64,000 bases of DNA, from the NCBI GenBank assembly GCA_028386065.3, contig JAKUCV010000253.1:1-64000 (forward strand), given 5' to 3'. This stretch comes from Turnera subulata (Eukaryota; Streptophyta; Magnoliopsida; Malpighiales; Passifloraceae). Shown one piece after another: positions 35,150-46,999 of the stretch (its first letter is position 1; each line of letters starts with the position of its first letter). Position numbers and translations under genes: made by a program. Below the pieces are notes generated by a model. That model ran no database searches, was not told the origin of the DNA, and saw only the letters and a program-made list of their open reading frames with translations.

Positions 35150-36225
35150 TGGACTGCTATTGCTGGAGGGTCCACATCTTATTGGTCCAATGAATACCCA
35201 AATTCGGACTTCTACATTTTAATAAATTAGTCTTTTAGAATGTTTTAACCTAAGGTTAATTAGATGGTTTGATTTTGGCTCAAAGTGTTTTAGAAGTTTC
35301 ATTAATGAAATACGGATATCCACAAGCGTTTGGCCCAGTAGAAACTAATTCCTTGCAGTCCATTTTAACTCTGATTTTCATGAAAAATCAGAATTAAAAT
35401 TACCTTTTATAGGATATATGAATTTTTGGTAAAAAAGAGTGAAAAGGAGTTGATTTTGAGCTAATTAGGGTGTAATGATATTAATTGGAGTGATTGATAG
35501 GAGTAACCAGTAAGAATGGAGTGATTCTTGGTCTGAAAACTATAATGTCACGCTGCAAATCGATCAAAGCCAGAATTAATTACTACCCGAAAGTGGCAGA
35601 CATGCGTCCCTAGAACAAGATTTTTCCCAATTTTTAGCCTGTTAAATCAATCCCACACATCTTGGACCTGGTTTTAAGTAAGAATCCTGTCAATTATGAA
35701 GTCCACAGCCTGTATACTCCTAGAACTCTATAAATAGAGCCTTCCATTCACTTCAAACAGATACTAAGAGCTAATAGAATAGCATACACACACTCTTTGA
35801 AGCCTAGAAAAGCTTGGGGAAATTCTACTTCTCCAAGCTCTTAAAAGCTCTTTTCCTACTGTTACTCTGGCCAAATTTTTGTGGAGAATTGTGTCAACAA
35901 ACATCCAGCAAGAGAAGAATAAGAAGAAATCAAGATGGATCTTAGAGGAGGCAAGGTAGTTAGTGGAGAAAACAATCCAAATAAACAAGGAGCCAGAGGA
36001 GGACTACAAGAGGTAAGCTTGAATCTCTTTAAGTTTTATATATTGTTGATGTATTGAGATGCTTACTGCTGACATGATGATTTGATTGTTGATTGATGCT
36101 ATATTAAAACTACGTGGGCTTTGAACCTAGTTGTCGGGGTACGTAGGTGGTTTCTAGAGGTGGAGACTCAAGTCCAATTATATTTAATTTTTCATTTTGT
36201 TCTTAGATTAGATTTAATTTTTTTT
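35150..36225 (+). repeat. 5' LTR of element C, left part (split by E3)
   Basis: Plus-orientation Ogre/Tat-like LTR: U3 text ATTCCTTGCAGTCCATTTTAA, TATA box at 35729-35736 and TACGTGGGCTTTGAACC near 36110. It is interrupted at 36225 by E3 and continues at 44732. The left boundary is uncertain. Confidence 0.65.
35729..35736 (+). promoter_or_regulatory. TATA box of LTR C
   Basis: TATAAATA in CTAGAACTCTATAAATAGAGCC, the same context as in LTRs A and B. Confidence 0.65.
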
Positions 36226-38909
36226 TGAAACACCCGTGTCCCAATTGTACAAATAAAATACTTAATCAAAAGGAATTTACCAAAATGCCCCTGAAACCCG
36301 GGACACGAAATCCAATACCAAACACTATCTGAAAATCTTAATAAAGTGAGATGTCATAAAGAACAAGAGAAAACCGGCTTATCAAGCCATAAGTCAACCC
36401 GGCAATCCGCCAAAACATCATTAGGTATCAAATCCCTGCAACCCGCCGATAAAGTCATCAAAATCAATATTGACATCTCAACAAAATCCAATGCAGCGAA
36501 AGATAAGGATAAAATAAAAACAAAAGAAGAATATGATATGCAAGTCGGCACTATGGATCCAACCGGGAGAAAAAGCACAGCTACCTACTGGGATAACCAC
36601 GTCCGTACTCCGGAAAGGAAGAGGGAGACTGTACGCTAACTAAGAGTCTGAAAAACAACGGTGGCGATTATGTGAGTCGCCTACTCAGTGAGCAGTATAA
36701 ATCTAGTTACGTAGGTGTGCAGAGCAAGTTCGAAAGGAAAGTCGAGAAACAAACACAAGTAAGCAACATACAATAACCAGTACTAACATGCCAACCACAT
36801 AAAGCAAACAGTTTATATTTTTCATCTGTTGTGTGTTAAGTTTTCTTAATATATATATTATTCAGGGCCCCCTACTGTGTGCGTCGAGCTCGGTCCCGTC
36901 TCATGAGACAACCAAGGCGAAAGCCCAATATAACCAGGCATAAAGCCCAAATATCACCATAGAGAGAGAGAGACAGAGAGAAAGAGGGAGGTAGAAGGAG
37001 GGAGGTAGAACCGGTCATCACTGACCCATATGCTAAACCGCATATACCATGCTATCCCGCATGCAAACCCGAGGCGTATCACTTCCCGCTCGAACCAACC
37101 GGTCATCAGCACATAGTAGCCTATCTTCTACTGTACATTATTCTTGTTAACACTTAAGAGTTCATGTGTGCCAAGAGTTGTGATTTAACAGGGTTGTGTG
37201 AATTATTAACTCAATCAAGCATCCGGGTTTCCAACCCACAGCACATCACACAGATCACCCAAAATCACTCCACATGTTATATCCCATAACAATTTAAAAG
37301 TCATGCTCATTAGGCAACTAGTAACACACAGGCACACAATACAGATCATGGCATGTTAGCAAACAAGGCATCCAACTCAAACAAACCAACGTAACAAGCA
37401 CATGCATACAAACATAAAAAGACTTATAAAGTCACCTTAACGATGATGATTCTGTGGAGCTTTCCCAAAACAGATCCTCCAGCTCCCGAGGTATTACCCG
37501 TGCCTGCATACCGGCACACACATTAATTACCAGACAATTATAGCAAACCGTGCATGCATGATACTTATATGCTCAACTGAGTGAAACCCGACCCAAACTA
37601 CCCGGTTAAGAAATTTCAGGGTCTAAGCCCAACAGGGTATATCTCCTCACTAAAAACTCCAAAAGATAAGGACCTAAGGTTAATCGGACTTAAGCCCATC
37701 TAAATTCAAAATAACTTCTCAGGCCTAAAGCCCACTTCTACAAGTCTGCAATTATCCCAATTTATGAAAATGGGCTTAGAGCCCATTCCTTAAAGTCCAT
37801 AACGAGTCCCCGGGCCTAAAGCCCATCTAATTCCAAAACCGAACCCCGGGCCTAAAGCCCATTATGAAGTTGGGCTTAAAGCCCGTTACCCAAGTCAAAA
37901 GGTTATTCAATTAAGTCATTGGGCCTCAAGCCCATATCTTAAGGTCCATCAAAGTCTCAAGGTTTTTAAAGTCAGTTAGTTGGGCCTGGGCCTGGTTTTT
38001 CCTAAACACCGTTCTAAGGTCATTCCCGAGCCCAAGAGTTCATCGACATAAGTTCTACCCGTTTCAGTAAGTTCCCGGCCACACACACTCACTCTCCGCT
38101 CTCGGTATTCCCCTAAATCTCTTTAATGTTTAAATGTACATGTTTTACGAATCAACGAAGCATATACATAAGGTTGGACCCGGGACTAAGCCGGAATTAC
38201 CGTGCAAAAGCAGAAAAGAAATTCCGTCCGCCGGAACAGTACCCGAGCCTTCGCCGAAAAATTCCCGAGCCACGCCGGATTCCAGTCAACCACGCCGAAA
38301 TTCACCCAAACTGCCAGAAACAACCCAACAACAACAAACCAACTCGGATTCAACACAAACACCCACAGATCCACAAAACGAATTAAAAAGAAAATCACCG
38401 AATGGATCCTTACCTGGAATTCGAGTGCCCACTGTCCAACACAACCAAAATCCGAGCCTGCAACCTCCCTGCCCGGAAAGGACTCGCCACCACCGGTTCT
38501 ACACAGCCACTGTCGACCGAGACAACCACACACACAGTCCACCGGAACCAACACCAACACAGCACAACACACACATGAGCAACCCAACAAACCGCCAGCC
38601 CGTTAGCAAGCAAACGCCAGCCACCAAACAACAACATCCACGCGCACGCCACCGCCATGACGAGCCCAGCCGCCACCCACAACACCAAAGAACCCTTCAA
38701 CACAAAGACCCGAAATCGAGAAAAGAAAAAAGAAGAAAGGTAAATGGAAGGAAAGGGGAAAAGTCAGCTTACCTGACCAAGGCGACGGCAGCGGCGACTC
38801 GAGCTTTGGTCTCGGTCCCTCAGCAACCCGTGGTGGTCGTGGTTGCGGCGTTCTGAAGGAAAGGGGGAGGACTGCAGCGTGGAGAGAAGGGAGATGGGAT
38901 GTTGATGAT

Positions 38910-38945
<36 letters not shown>

Positions 38946-39368
38946 GCGTCGGGGTGAGGAGAAGAGAGGAAGAAAAGAGAAGTGAAGAGAAAAGAAAGAA
39001 AGAAAGAAAAGAGGGTTAGGGTTGGCCGGCCTGGTCCAAAACGACGTCGTTTTGGACTAAGGCGCGGTCAACTCGCGCTTGGTCAACGCCCGCTAGGGTT
39101 TGTGGGTTATGTTGTTTTTTTTCTTTTTTTTTTACCCAAAACGACGTAGTTTAATCTAAAACTACGATAAACCCCGCGTTTCCTCCCGAAACTCGTTTTA
39201 TCTCCAACAAAAGCCATACCCAACCTACAAACCACTTAATTCTGATATAACCAAGGTAAAATAATTTATTTTCCTAGTCCAAAAATCCGGAAATTCCTCA
39301 AGGGCAAAATTGGAATAAAAATTCCAAAAAATCCATAAATTTAAATTATGAAAATCCGGGGCGTCACA
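36226..39368 (-). repeat. 3' LTR of E3 (3143 bp)
   Basis: TG at 39368 (minus) to CA at 36226. Collinear with the E1 LTR. It holds a (GA)n run at 38920-38942, at least seven GGGCYTAAAGCCC-like palindromes at 37675-37935 and a 24-bp perfect palindrome at 39034-39057. Confidence 0.85.
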
Positions 39369-39382
39369 GTTCTACCCCACTT
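39369..39382 (-). other. Polypurine tract of E3
   Basis: Minus-strand AAGTGGGGTAGAAC directly before the 3' LTR. Confidence 0.75.
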
Positions 39383-39429
39383 TAGAAAATTTCGTCCTCG
39401 AAATTACAAGATATGAAAATCAGAACAGA

Positions 39430-42400
39430 TATGGATACTGCTCTCTCATTGGGGACTCAACCTCCCAAGTAGCCTCATTCGGAGAATGACGGCTCCATCT
39501 AACCCGAACCATAGGAATGGTACGACTCCTCAACATAGGTCAAATCATCAGAAACCTCCACCTCTGTCGGGGATACAACATGACTAGGATCAGACCAATA
39601 GCGCCTCAGTATCGAAACATGGATTACATCATGTATGCGCGACAGCTCCTCCGGTAAAGCCAACCTGTAGGCCAGCGGAGCAATCCGCTCCATGATCTCA
39701 TAAGGACCAATATAACGAGGGCTGAACTTGCCCTTCCTCCCAAATCAGATAACACCTCTCCAGGGAGCAACACGGAGAAAAACTCTGTCACCTGCACTGT
39801 ACTCCATCTCCCGACGATGCTTATCAGCAAAACTCTTTTGTCGGTCCTGAGCAGCTCTCAAGCACTGCTTAACTACCTTGATCTGATCAACAGTCTCCTG
39901 GACTAGGTCCGGACCAACCACCTGTCTCAGACCTTCCGCCCATACAATGCCTTATAGGGCGTCATACCGATACTGGAGTGATACCCGTTGTTATAGGCAA
40001 ACTCAACTAACGGTAACGTCTCATCCCAAGAACCACTGAAGTTGAGCACACAAGCTCTAAGCATATCCTCCAGTGTCTGTATAGTCCTCTCTGACTGCCC
40101 ATCGATCTGCGGATGGAATGCAGTATTGAAATTCAGCTTAGTACCAAAAGCTGACTGTAAGCTCCTCCAGAAGTGGGAAGTAAACCTCGGATCCCTGTCC
40201 GACACAATGGATAGTGGAACTCCATGTAGACTGACAATACCCGAAACATACAACCTCGCCAGCTTATCCATTGTATCCGTCTGCTGAATCTGTAGGAAAT
40301 GAGCTGACTTGGTCAACCTGTGAACAATGACCCAGATGGCATCATGTCGACCCCGGGTCCTCGGTAACCCGATCACAAAGTCCATAGTGATATGCTCCCA
40401 CTTCCACTGCGGAATAGTCAAATATCTCAACTTGCCGGCAGGAGCCTGATGCTCGGCTTTCACCTGCTGACAGGTCATACAACGAGCCACAAACTCTGCA
40501 ACATCTTTCTTCATCCTGGGCCACCAATAATGACTCTTCAAGTTCTGGTACATCTTGGTGCTACCAGGATGCATAGCATATGGCGCGTTATGCGCTTCGT
40601 CCATGATCCATCTCCTCAAATCATCGACATCCGGAACACACAACCGATCACCGGTCATCAAAGCACCATCCTCCCGGACATAGAAACTAGAACTCTCTCC
40701 ACCGAGAGCCTTGTCTCGCAACTCTGCTAGATGATGATCACCAAACTGCAACTCCATGATCTTATCCCGCAAGGTCGACCGGATGCTCAAACTGGCAAGC
40801 AACGCCCCAGTAACGTCCACCTCCAACTGTGCATCCAACGACCTCAGCTCCACCAAGGAAGGCAATGCATAAGAAACTGAGTCCTCATCCGCAGAAGCCA
40901 CTCTCTTCCGGCTCAATGCATCTGCAACAACATTGGCCTTGCCTGGATGGTACTCGATAGTACAATCATAATCCTTCAGAAGCTCAATCCAGCGTCTCTG
41001 CCTCATATTAAGCTCCCTTTGGGTCAAGATGTACTTCAAACTCTTGTGATCCGTGAAAATCCGGCACTTCTCACCGTACAGATGGTGTCTCCAGATCTTC
41101 AGAGCAAAGACCACAACAGCTAACTCCAGATCATGGGTCGGATAGTTCCTCTCGTAAGTTCTCAACTGCCTGGAGGCATAAGCAATCACCCGACCCTCCT
41201 GCATCAAAACACATTCCAAGCCCAAACCAGAAGCATCACTGAACACCGTGTACTCCACTCCGGGTCTCGGAACAGTCAAAACCGGTGTAGAAGTCAACCG
41301 ACTCTTCAACTCCTCAAAACTCTCCTGACAACGGTCATCCCAAACAAAAGTACAGCCTTTCCTCAACAGCTTAGTCATGGGACCCACTATTAAGGAAAAA
41401 CCCTTAATGAACCTTCGGTAATAACCAGCAAGTCCAAGAAAACTCCGTATCTCAGGTACATTCTTTGCTGGCTCCCAATCCATGACTGCCTTAATCTTGG
41501 CTGGATCCACCTTAATGCCCTCACCGGACACAATATGCCCGAGAAACGCGACCTCATCCAACCAAAACTCACACTTGCTGAGCTTGGCATAGAGCTGTTC
41601 TTCTCTCAACCTCTGCAAAACCTGTCTCAAGTGGTCCTCATGTTCGGCCTTACTACTCGAGTAGACCAGAATATCATCAATGAACACTACCACAAATCGG
41701 TCCAGAAATTCATAGAAGACCTGTTGCATCATACACATGAACACTGCTGGTGCATTCGTCAGACCAAATGGAAAACCACAAACTCATAATGACCATACTG
41801 AGTGCGGAATGCAGTCTTCGGTATGTCTTGCTCTACAATCCGAACCTGATGGTAACCAGATCGCAAATCGATCTTCGAGAATATAGATGCACCCTGCAAC
41901 TGATCGAACAAGTCATCGATCCTAGGCAAAGGATACTTGTTCTTCACAGTCACCTTGTTCAACAGCCTATAGTCCACACACATCCGCATACTGCCATCCT
42001 TCTTCTTCACAAACAAGACCGGGGCATCCTATGGTGAGATGCTCGGTCTAATGAAACCCTTATCCAACAACTCCTCTTGTTGTTTCTTTAACTCTTGAAG
42101 TTCTGTCGGAGCCATTCTGTAGGGCGGTATAGAAATAGGTGCAACTCCCGGTACCAAGTCAACAGTATACTCCACCTCCTGCTCCGGAGGCAACCCAGGT
42201 AGATCATCAGGAAATACATCAGGAAACCCCCCGAAAAATTGGAATATCCTCCACTCCAGGTACTGGTACCGAAGAATCGACGACATGAGCTAGAAAAGCA
42301 TCACAACCCTCTCGGATCATCCTGAAAGCTTGGATGGCCGAGATACAACACGCCGATAGGGCTCTTCGCTCTCCAACGAACACCAATCTACGCCCCAACA

Positions 42401-42647
42401 GAGAAGACAAAGACACTTCCCTGGCCCGGCAATCAACTACTGCTTGGTGTCTGGACAACCAATCCATGCCTAAGATAACATCAAACTCTCCCAAGTCCAT
42501 GACAGCAAGAACAGAAGGAAAACTCTCACTATCGTACTCTATCGATACATCTCTACAAACTCTATCAACAACTACTATATCACCAGTGGGTAAACGGACT
42601 CTCAAGAGTCTACTAAGGTTATCATCTTCTATGTTATGAGTGGTCAT
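39430..42647 (-). pseudogene. E3 pol: protease, RT, RNase H, integrase, damaged chromodomain
   Basis: Protease C-part ([18 protein letters not shown]) up to a frameshift near 42235. RT N-part follows ([16 protein letters not shown]), with a stop near 42029, then [16 protein letters not shown], and a frameshift near 41760. The longest stretch, 39927-41744 (605 codons), holds the RT catalytic FIDD, RNase H ([18 protein letters not shown]), the integrase zinc domain ([12 protein letters not shown]...CMTCQQ) and core ([31 protein letters not shown]). A deletion of about 31 bp relative to E2 after LYGRK ends it. The C-terminus is open at 39499-39693, but a second deletion (about 43 bp) removes the first part of the chromodomain after DDLTYVEE. 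Confidence 0.88.
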
Positions 42648-42779
42648 GAATGCACGTGGTACAAAAAAGTATGTTAGTATGTTGAACCTGGATCAACTAA
42701 AGTATGTGCATACTGACCAAAAACCATAAATGTACCTGCTATAACCTTTGGAGCATCAGCAGCCTCCTCCCCGGTGATG

Positions 42780-44036
42780 GCATAAACCCTAGGAGCTGCA
42801 GCAGACTGAGTCGCACCCCCGCGGTTCGAAGCTCCAGAACCCCCACGTCCTCGACCCTGTTGTCCGCCACCCCTGTTCGGACCAGAAGAAACAGCACCTG
42901 GCTACAGAACTCTGCACTGTATACTGGGAACCACTACCACCACTATCCTTAATCCACTTGTAACAAGATGAATTCTGGTGTCCCAGCTTATTGCAATACT
43001 AGCATGTATACGAGAATCGTGCCGAGGAACCCTGTCCTTGAGATCCAGACTGATAGGACCGTCCTCCAGAGGATCTTCCTGGTCCACCCTGATAGCTCTG
43101 CCCTTAGGACTTCTTCGAACCTCGGTAAGAAGAACCCTGTCCACTAGAATAATCTGCATCTCCGGCAACAGAGTAATGTCTCTTCTGTCCAGAAGCAGAT
43201 GACTGCTTCCTCTGCTCGGCTGTCCGAGTCTCCTTCCCAATCAACTGAGCTCTCTCAGCATCAAAAGCAGCCTCACAAACTGCCTCCCAAGTCTTATGCC
43301 CTCCACCAGCCACAGCTAGCGCCAACTCTGTACGTAAGCTTTTAACAAACCGCCTACACTTAGTCACCTCATTGGGCACAAACTCTCTAGCATAGGAGAG
43401 AAGGATGCTGAACCGGATCCTGAATGCTGACACCGACTCCTCTAGTCCCTGCTTCACCTCAAGAAACTGTTTTTTCTGCTCCTCCAGAAAACCAACAGTG
43501 AGAAACTCCTTGTAGAATTTCTCCTTGAAATTCCCCCATGGCCTCTCCACAGGCTTCGGTAGGTTGGCCACAAGTTCCTGCCACCATGTCAATGCATATC
43601 CCGTGAACTTGTGTGCCGCAAATTGAGCCCTCTGCTCAGGTGCACAAGTGAACTTCTCCAGAACATTCTCCACCTGGCGGAACCAATCATCAAACTCCTT
43701 GGCTTCGACCTCCTCACCAGATAATTCCTTGACCGCTGACTTATCCATATGCTTATATCCGCTCTCCATACCACCTACTGCAGCAGGTGCTACCGGTTGG
43801 GCACCCTGCTGCTGCTGCTGAAACTGTTGCCACTGCAAGAAAGCCTGATACTGCTGGAACGCTGGGTCCACAACAGGTGGTACGGGTGGCACAACATTCT
43901 ATTCTCCTCCACCTACAGCATTATTCCCTGCTGCATTATTGTTCCCCTATCCAACGGGAACCTGCATCCCCGACACATTGTCGGAGACATGAGTAGAGGC
44001 GTCATCCTCAGCATTGTGCTGCCCCTGGTGATCCAT
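42780..44036 (-). pseudogene. E3 gag
   Basis: Start at 44036 (MDHQGQHNAEDD). The best-preserved gag of the window: a 262-codon stretch (43104-43892) contains PAFQQYQAFLQWQQF, FDDWFRQVENVLEKF, TGYALTWWQELVANLPKP and FVPNEVTKCRRFV. A stop near 43950 splits the N-terminal arm. The zinc knuckle near 42980 reads C-stop-Y-C-N-K-L-G-H-Q-N-S-S-C, i.e. a CCHC box interrupted by TAG. Confidence 0.85.
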
Positions 44037-44093
44037 ATCAACGCCTATATGAATGCAAATGAGTCAAAAACACTTTTAAAGTCGTAAATCCAG

Positions 44094-44257
44094 AAGGAAA
44101 GGGGAAAAGTCGGCTTACCCGACCAAGGCGACGGCGGCGGCGACTCGAGCTTTGGTCTCGGTCCCTCTGCAACCCGTGGTGGTCGTGGTCGCGGCGTCCT
44201 GAAGGAAAGGGGGAGGACTGCAGCGTGGAGAGAAGGGAGATGGGATGTTGATGATGA

Positions 44258-44303
<46 letters not shown>

Positions 44304-44731
44304 CGCCGTCAGGGTGAAGAGAAGAGAGGAAGAAAAGAGAAGTGAAGAGAAAAGAAAAAAAGAAAGAAAAGAGGGTTAGGGTTGGCCGGCCTGGTCCAAA
44401 ACGACGTCGTTTTGGACTAAGGCGCGGTCAACTCGCGCTTGGTCAACGCCCGCTAGGGTTTGTGGGTTATGTTGTTGTTTTTTTTCTTTTCCTTTTACCC
44501 AAAACGATGTAGTTTAATCTAAAACTACCGTAAACCCCGCGTTTCCTCCCGAAACTCGTTTTATCTCCAAAGAAAGCTGTACCCAACCTACAAACCACTT
44601 AATTCTGATATAACCAAGGTAAAATAATTTATTTCCCTGGTCCAAAAATCCGGAAATTCCTCAAGGGCGAAATTGGAATAAAAATTTCAAAAATTCCATA
44701 AATTTAAATTATGAAAATCCGGGGCGTCACA
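44094..44731 (-). repeat. 5' LTR of E3, 638-bp remnant
   Basis: Matches 38745-39368 of the 3' LTR, including the (GA)n run and the 24-bp palindrome (44394-44417). It is joined directly to the gag leader at about 44090, so the PBS, R/U5 and roughly 2.5 kb of LTR are missing. A GAA microhomology is present at the joint. Confidence 0.85.
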
Positions 44732-45045
44732 TCTTTGCTGTGACTTTTTTTCCACACTTGTACACTTACAAATGGCATGCAATTTGATCCATTTATTGCA
44801 CAAAGTTTCGCCCCAACACTGGTAGGGTGCTAACCCCTTCCTACCCGTGACGAACCCCCGAATCCATCAATCTCTAGTTCGCTAGAACGATCCCTTATGT
44901 TTTTTGCCTAAGAAGGATTGATGCCTATGGTTTTTCCCTGAATTTTCCCAAGAAATAAAATTCGGGTGGCGACGCCTTTGATTGATGGATTGGATAAGAA
45001 GAAGGAATAAGGTGAGGAGGCCGGATTTCCAGTCGGGTCCTCACA
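44732..45045 (+). repeat. 5' LTR of element C, right part
   Basis: Continuation of 35150-36225 after E3: CCTTCCTACCCGTGACGAAC, AAATTCGGGTGGCGACGCC and the terminal GGGTCCTCACA. Confidence 0.75.
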
Positions 45046-45047
45046 AT

Positions 45048-45065
45048 TGGCGACTCCCCTGGGGA
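45048..45065 (+). other. tRNA-Arg-type primer binding site of C
   Basis: TGGCGACTCCCCTGGGGA, two bases after the LTR end. By my reading 17 of 18 positions are complementary to plant tRNA-Arg(ACG). Confidence 0.8.
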
Positions 45066-45535
45066 TTCTAAAGGGTTTATGAAATTTTGAGCAATCTATG
45101 GATTTGTTGCATGTCTTGCATTCATAATGAATTGTGTGAAGCCTTTACCGTAAGAGAGCGAGGGAATCCAAGTCCGCTACATACCGTCCTGCGGGGTTAG
45201 TGGCTTGAGTGCACCCGTTTCTCACTACATAGCAATGGTAGGGGTTAATAGGCCTTAGACCTCACGCAACGTCTGACGCCACATATGAGTAGGCCAAACT
45301 ATCCCTTAACGGAAATCTTTTGGCCCCCAACCAGCTGCATACCCTGAGCATCTCATGCATTATGAATCAATAAGTGGTACGTGCATTTATGTGATTGTTG
45401 TGGATTCAAGTATGTGTAAATAGAGTGTCTCTTGTTTCAATAAATCCAAACCAAAAAAAAGAGAGAGTGTGTTTCGTCATAACCCCACCATCATCCGAGG
45501 CCTTTATGCATCCGTCCTTCGAATAATAGGGCAAC

Positions 45536-46996
45536 ATGAGCATCGATAAGAATGTGAATGAGGAATTGGTTGTGTCTAAGGAGACCTTGTCCTTGTTGAA
45601 GGGAACAGATTTGAAGGAATTATTGAAGGGACTGGTCGAGTAGAAAGTTGCGTCCTCTAGGAGTAATGGGGGACAATCTTCAAGAGCGGAACTAGGGAAA
45701 GATGCTGAGGTAGTCCTAGATAATGACTCGGTGGTTTAAGCACCTAAGATGGAAGAGGAGAAGTTCAGAAAGCTTGAGGAATTGGTGAAAAGCATGAAAA
45801 GGAAAGAGGATGATTGGAACCTCGACCAATTGTCCTTATTTCCTAAAGCCTGATTGCCTGAGAAGTTCAAGATTCCGGACATGGAGAAATTCAATGGGAC
45901 CGGATGCCCCATTACTCATTTAAAGATCTTTGCTAGAATGTTGAAACCCCTAGGAGTAGGGCCCGGGATGATGGCCCAAATATTTCAAAGGACCTTGTCT
46001 GGTGCTGCCTTGAAGTGGTTCATGACCTTGGATGAGAACCGCTATAGCAAGTGGGAGGACATTTGCAAAGAGTTCTTGAAGCAATATAACTAAAACACAG
46101 AGGTGGTTGTAACCAAGAGGGATCTTGAGACAACCAAACAAGAGGCCCAAGAGACATTTTCTGCATTTCTTACAAGAAGGCTCAACAACTCCTGTTTGAT
46201 GGTAGATAGAGCCAAAGAGGAGGACCAAGTGCAAATGGTGATAAAGAACTTTCAGCCTGCTTACTATGATCACATGGTTGGCAATTATAATTCCAATTTT
46301 AGAGCTCTCAGTGGGGCGGGAACACAATTGGAAGATGCCATTGCTTTAGGTAGAATCAAGATGCCTATCGACACTTCAACCTCAAAGAGAATCTTTGGAT
46401 GAATGTAATACTGAAGTAAACCATGTGACTGCCCAAACTCCTCTGCACGTTGGATCAATTTTTAGCGAACTCACCCTCTCCCAATGACCTTGGGGAAAAT
46501 GCTCAAGAAGTGCATGGAGAAAAATTTGCTACAACCTTTGGAACCTAGACTTGGTCTCCCCATCAAAGGAGACCCAAATAAGTATTATGATTACCATCAG
46601 GTAGCTGGACATGCTATAGACACTTGCTTCAGGCTCCATCACGAGATTCAAGAATTGATAGAATGTAATCAGATAGTCTTGCCCTCAAAGCCTAATACTA
46701 AGACAAACCCATTACCCTTGCAAGGAGACATCGATGTCATATTAGTTGAATCTATGTCTGAGCAAGATTGCATGGTGCTTGACCTAAGTGAGTATGCAGA
46801 CTCAGATGAGGAGATTGATGTCATTATGAGGTCTAGGCGGGTAGCAAGAAGGACTCCTGTTAGGTTTGATGAACCTGAAGAGACAGTTAAACCCGAAGAA
46901 GACACAAAGATAAAGCAATTAAAGAAAACCCAAGCCAATATTTCAATTTCGAGTTTGTTGATGTCCTCTCGCCCCCACGGAGAGAAAGTGCTTTAG
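45536..46996 (+). pseudogene. Element C gag
   Basis: Gag of the Ogre/Tat-like family, start at 45536 (MSIDKNVNEELVVSKETL). One frame runs with stops near 45643, 45737, 45851 and 46091. The core reads KFKIPDMEKFNGTGCPITHL, LSGAALKWFMTLD, WEDICKEFLKQYN, FSAFLTRRL and YYDHMVGNYNSNFRAL. A frameshift near 46402 is followed by LLQPLEPRLGLPIKGDPNKY and a His/Cys box (YDYHQVAGHAIDTC) whose first Cys is Tyr. An acidic tail (YADSDEEIDVIM) follows. It belongs to the same family as gag A. Confidence 0.8.
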
Positions 46997-46999
46997 GTT

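Larger units (their letters stand above)
36226..44731 (-). mobile_element. Ty3/gypsy chromovirus E3 (Tekay/Del-like)
   Basis: Minus-strand element of the E1 subfamily: intact 3' LTR (36226-39368), polypurine tract, pol, gag and a 5' LTR reduced to its first ~640 bp. It sits inside LTR C, flanked by TTTTT (36221-36225) and TCTTT (44732-44736), a plausible 5-bp duplication with one change. The PBS and most of the 5' LTR were deleted, so it cannot be reverse transcribed. Confidence 0.85.

Noticed and set aside
38134..38856. 240-codon plus-strand frame in the E3 LTR
   Set aside because: Pro/Thr/His-rich shadow of C-rich LTR sequence, no domain, not kept in E1.
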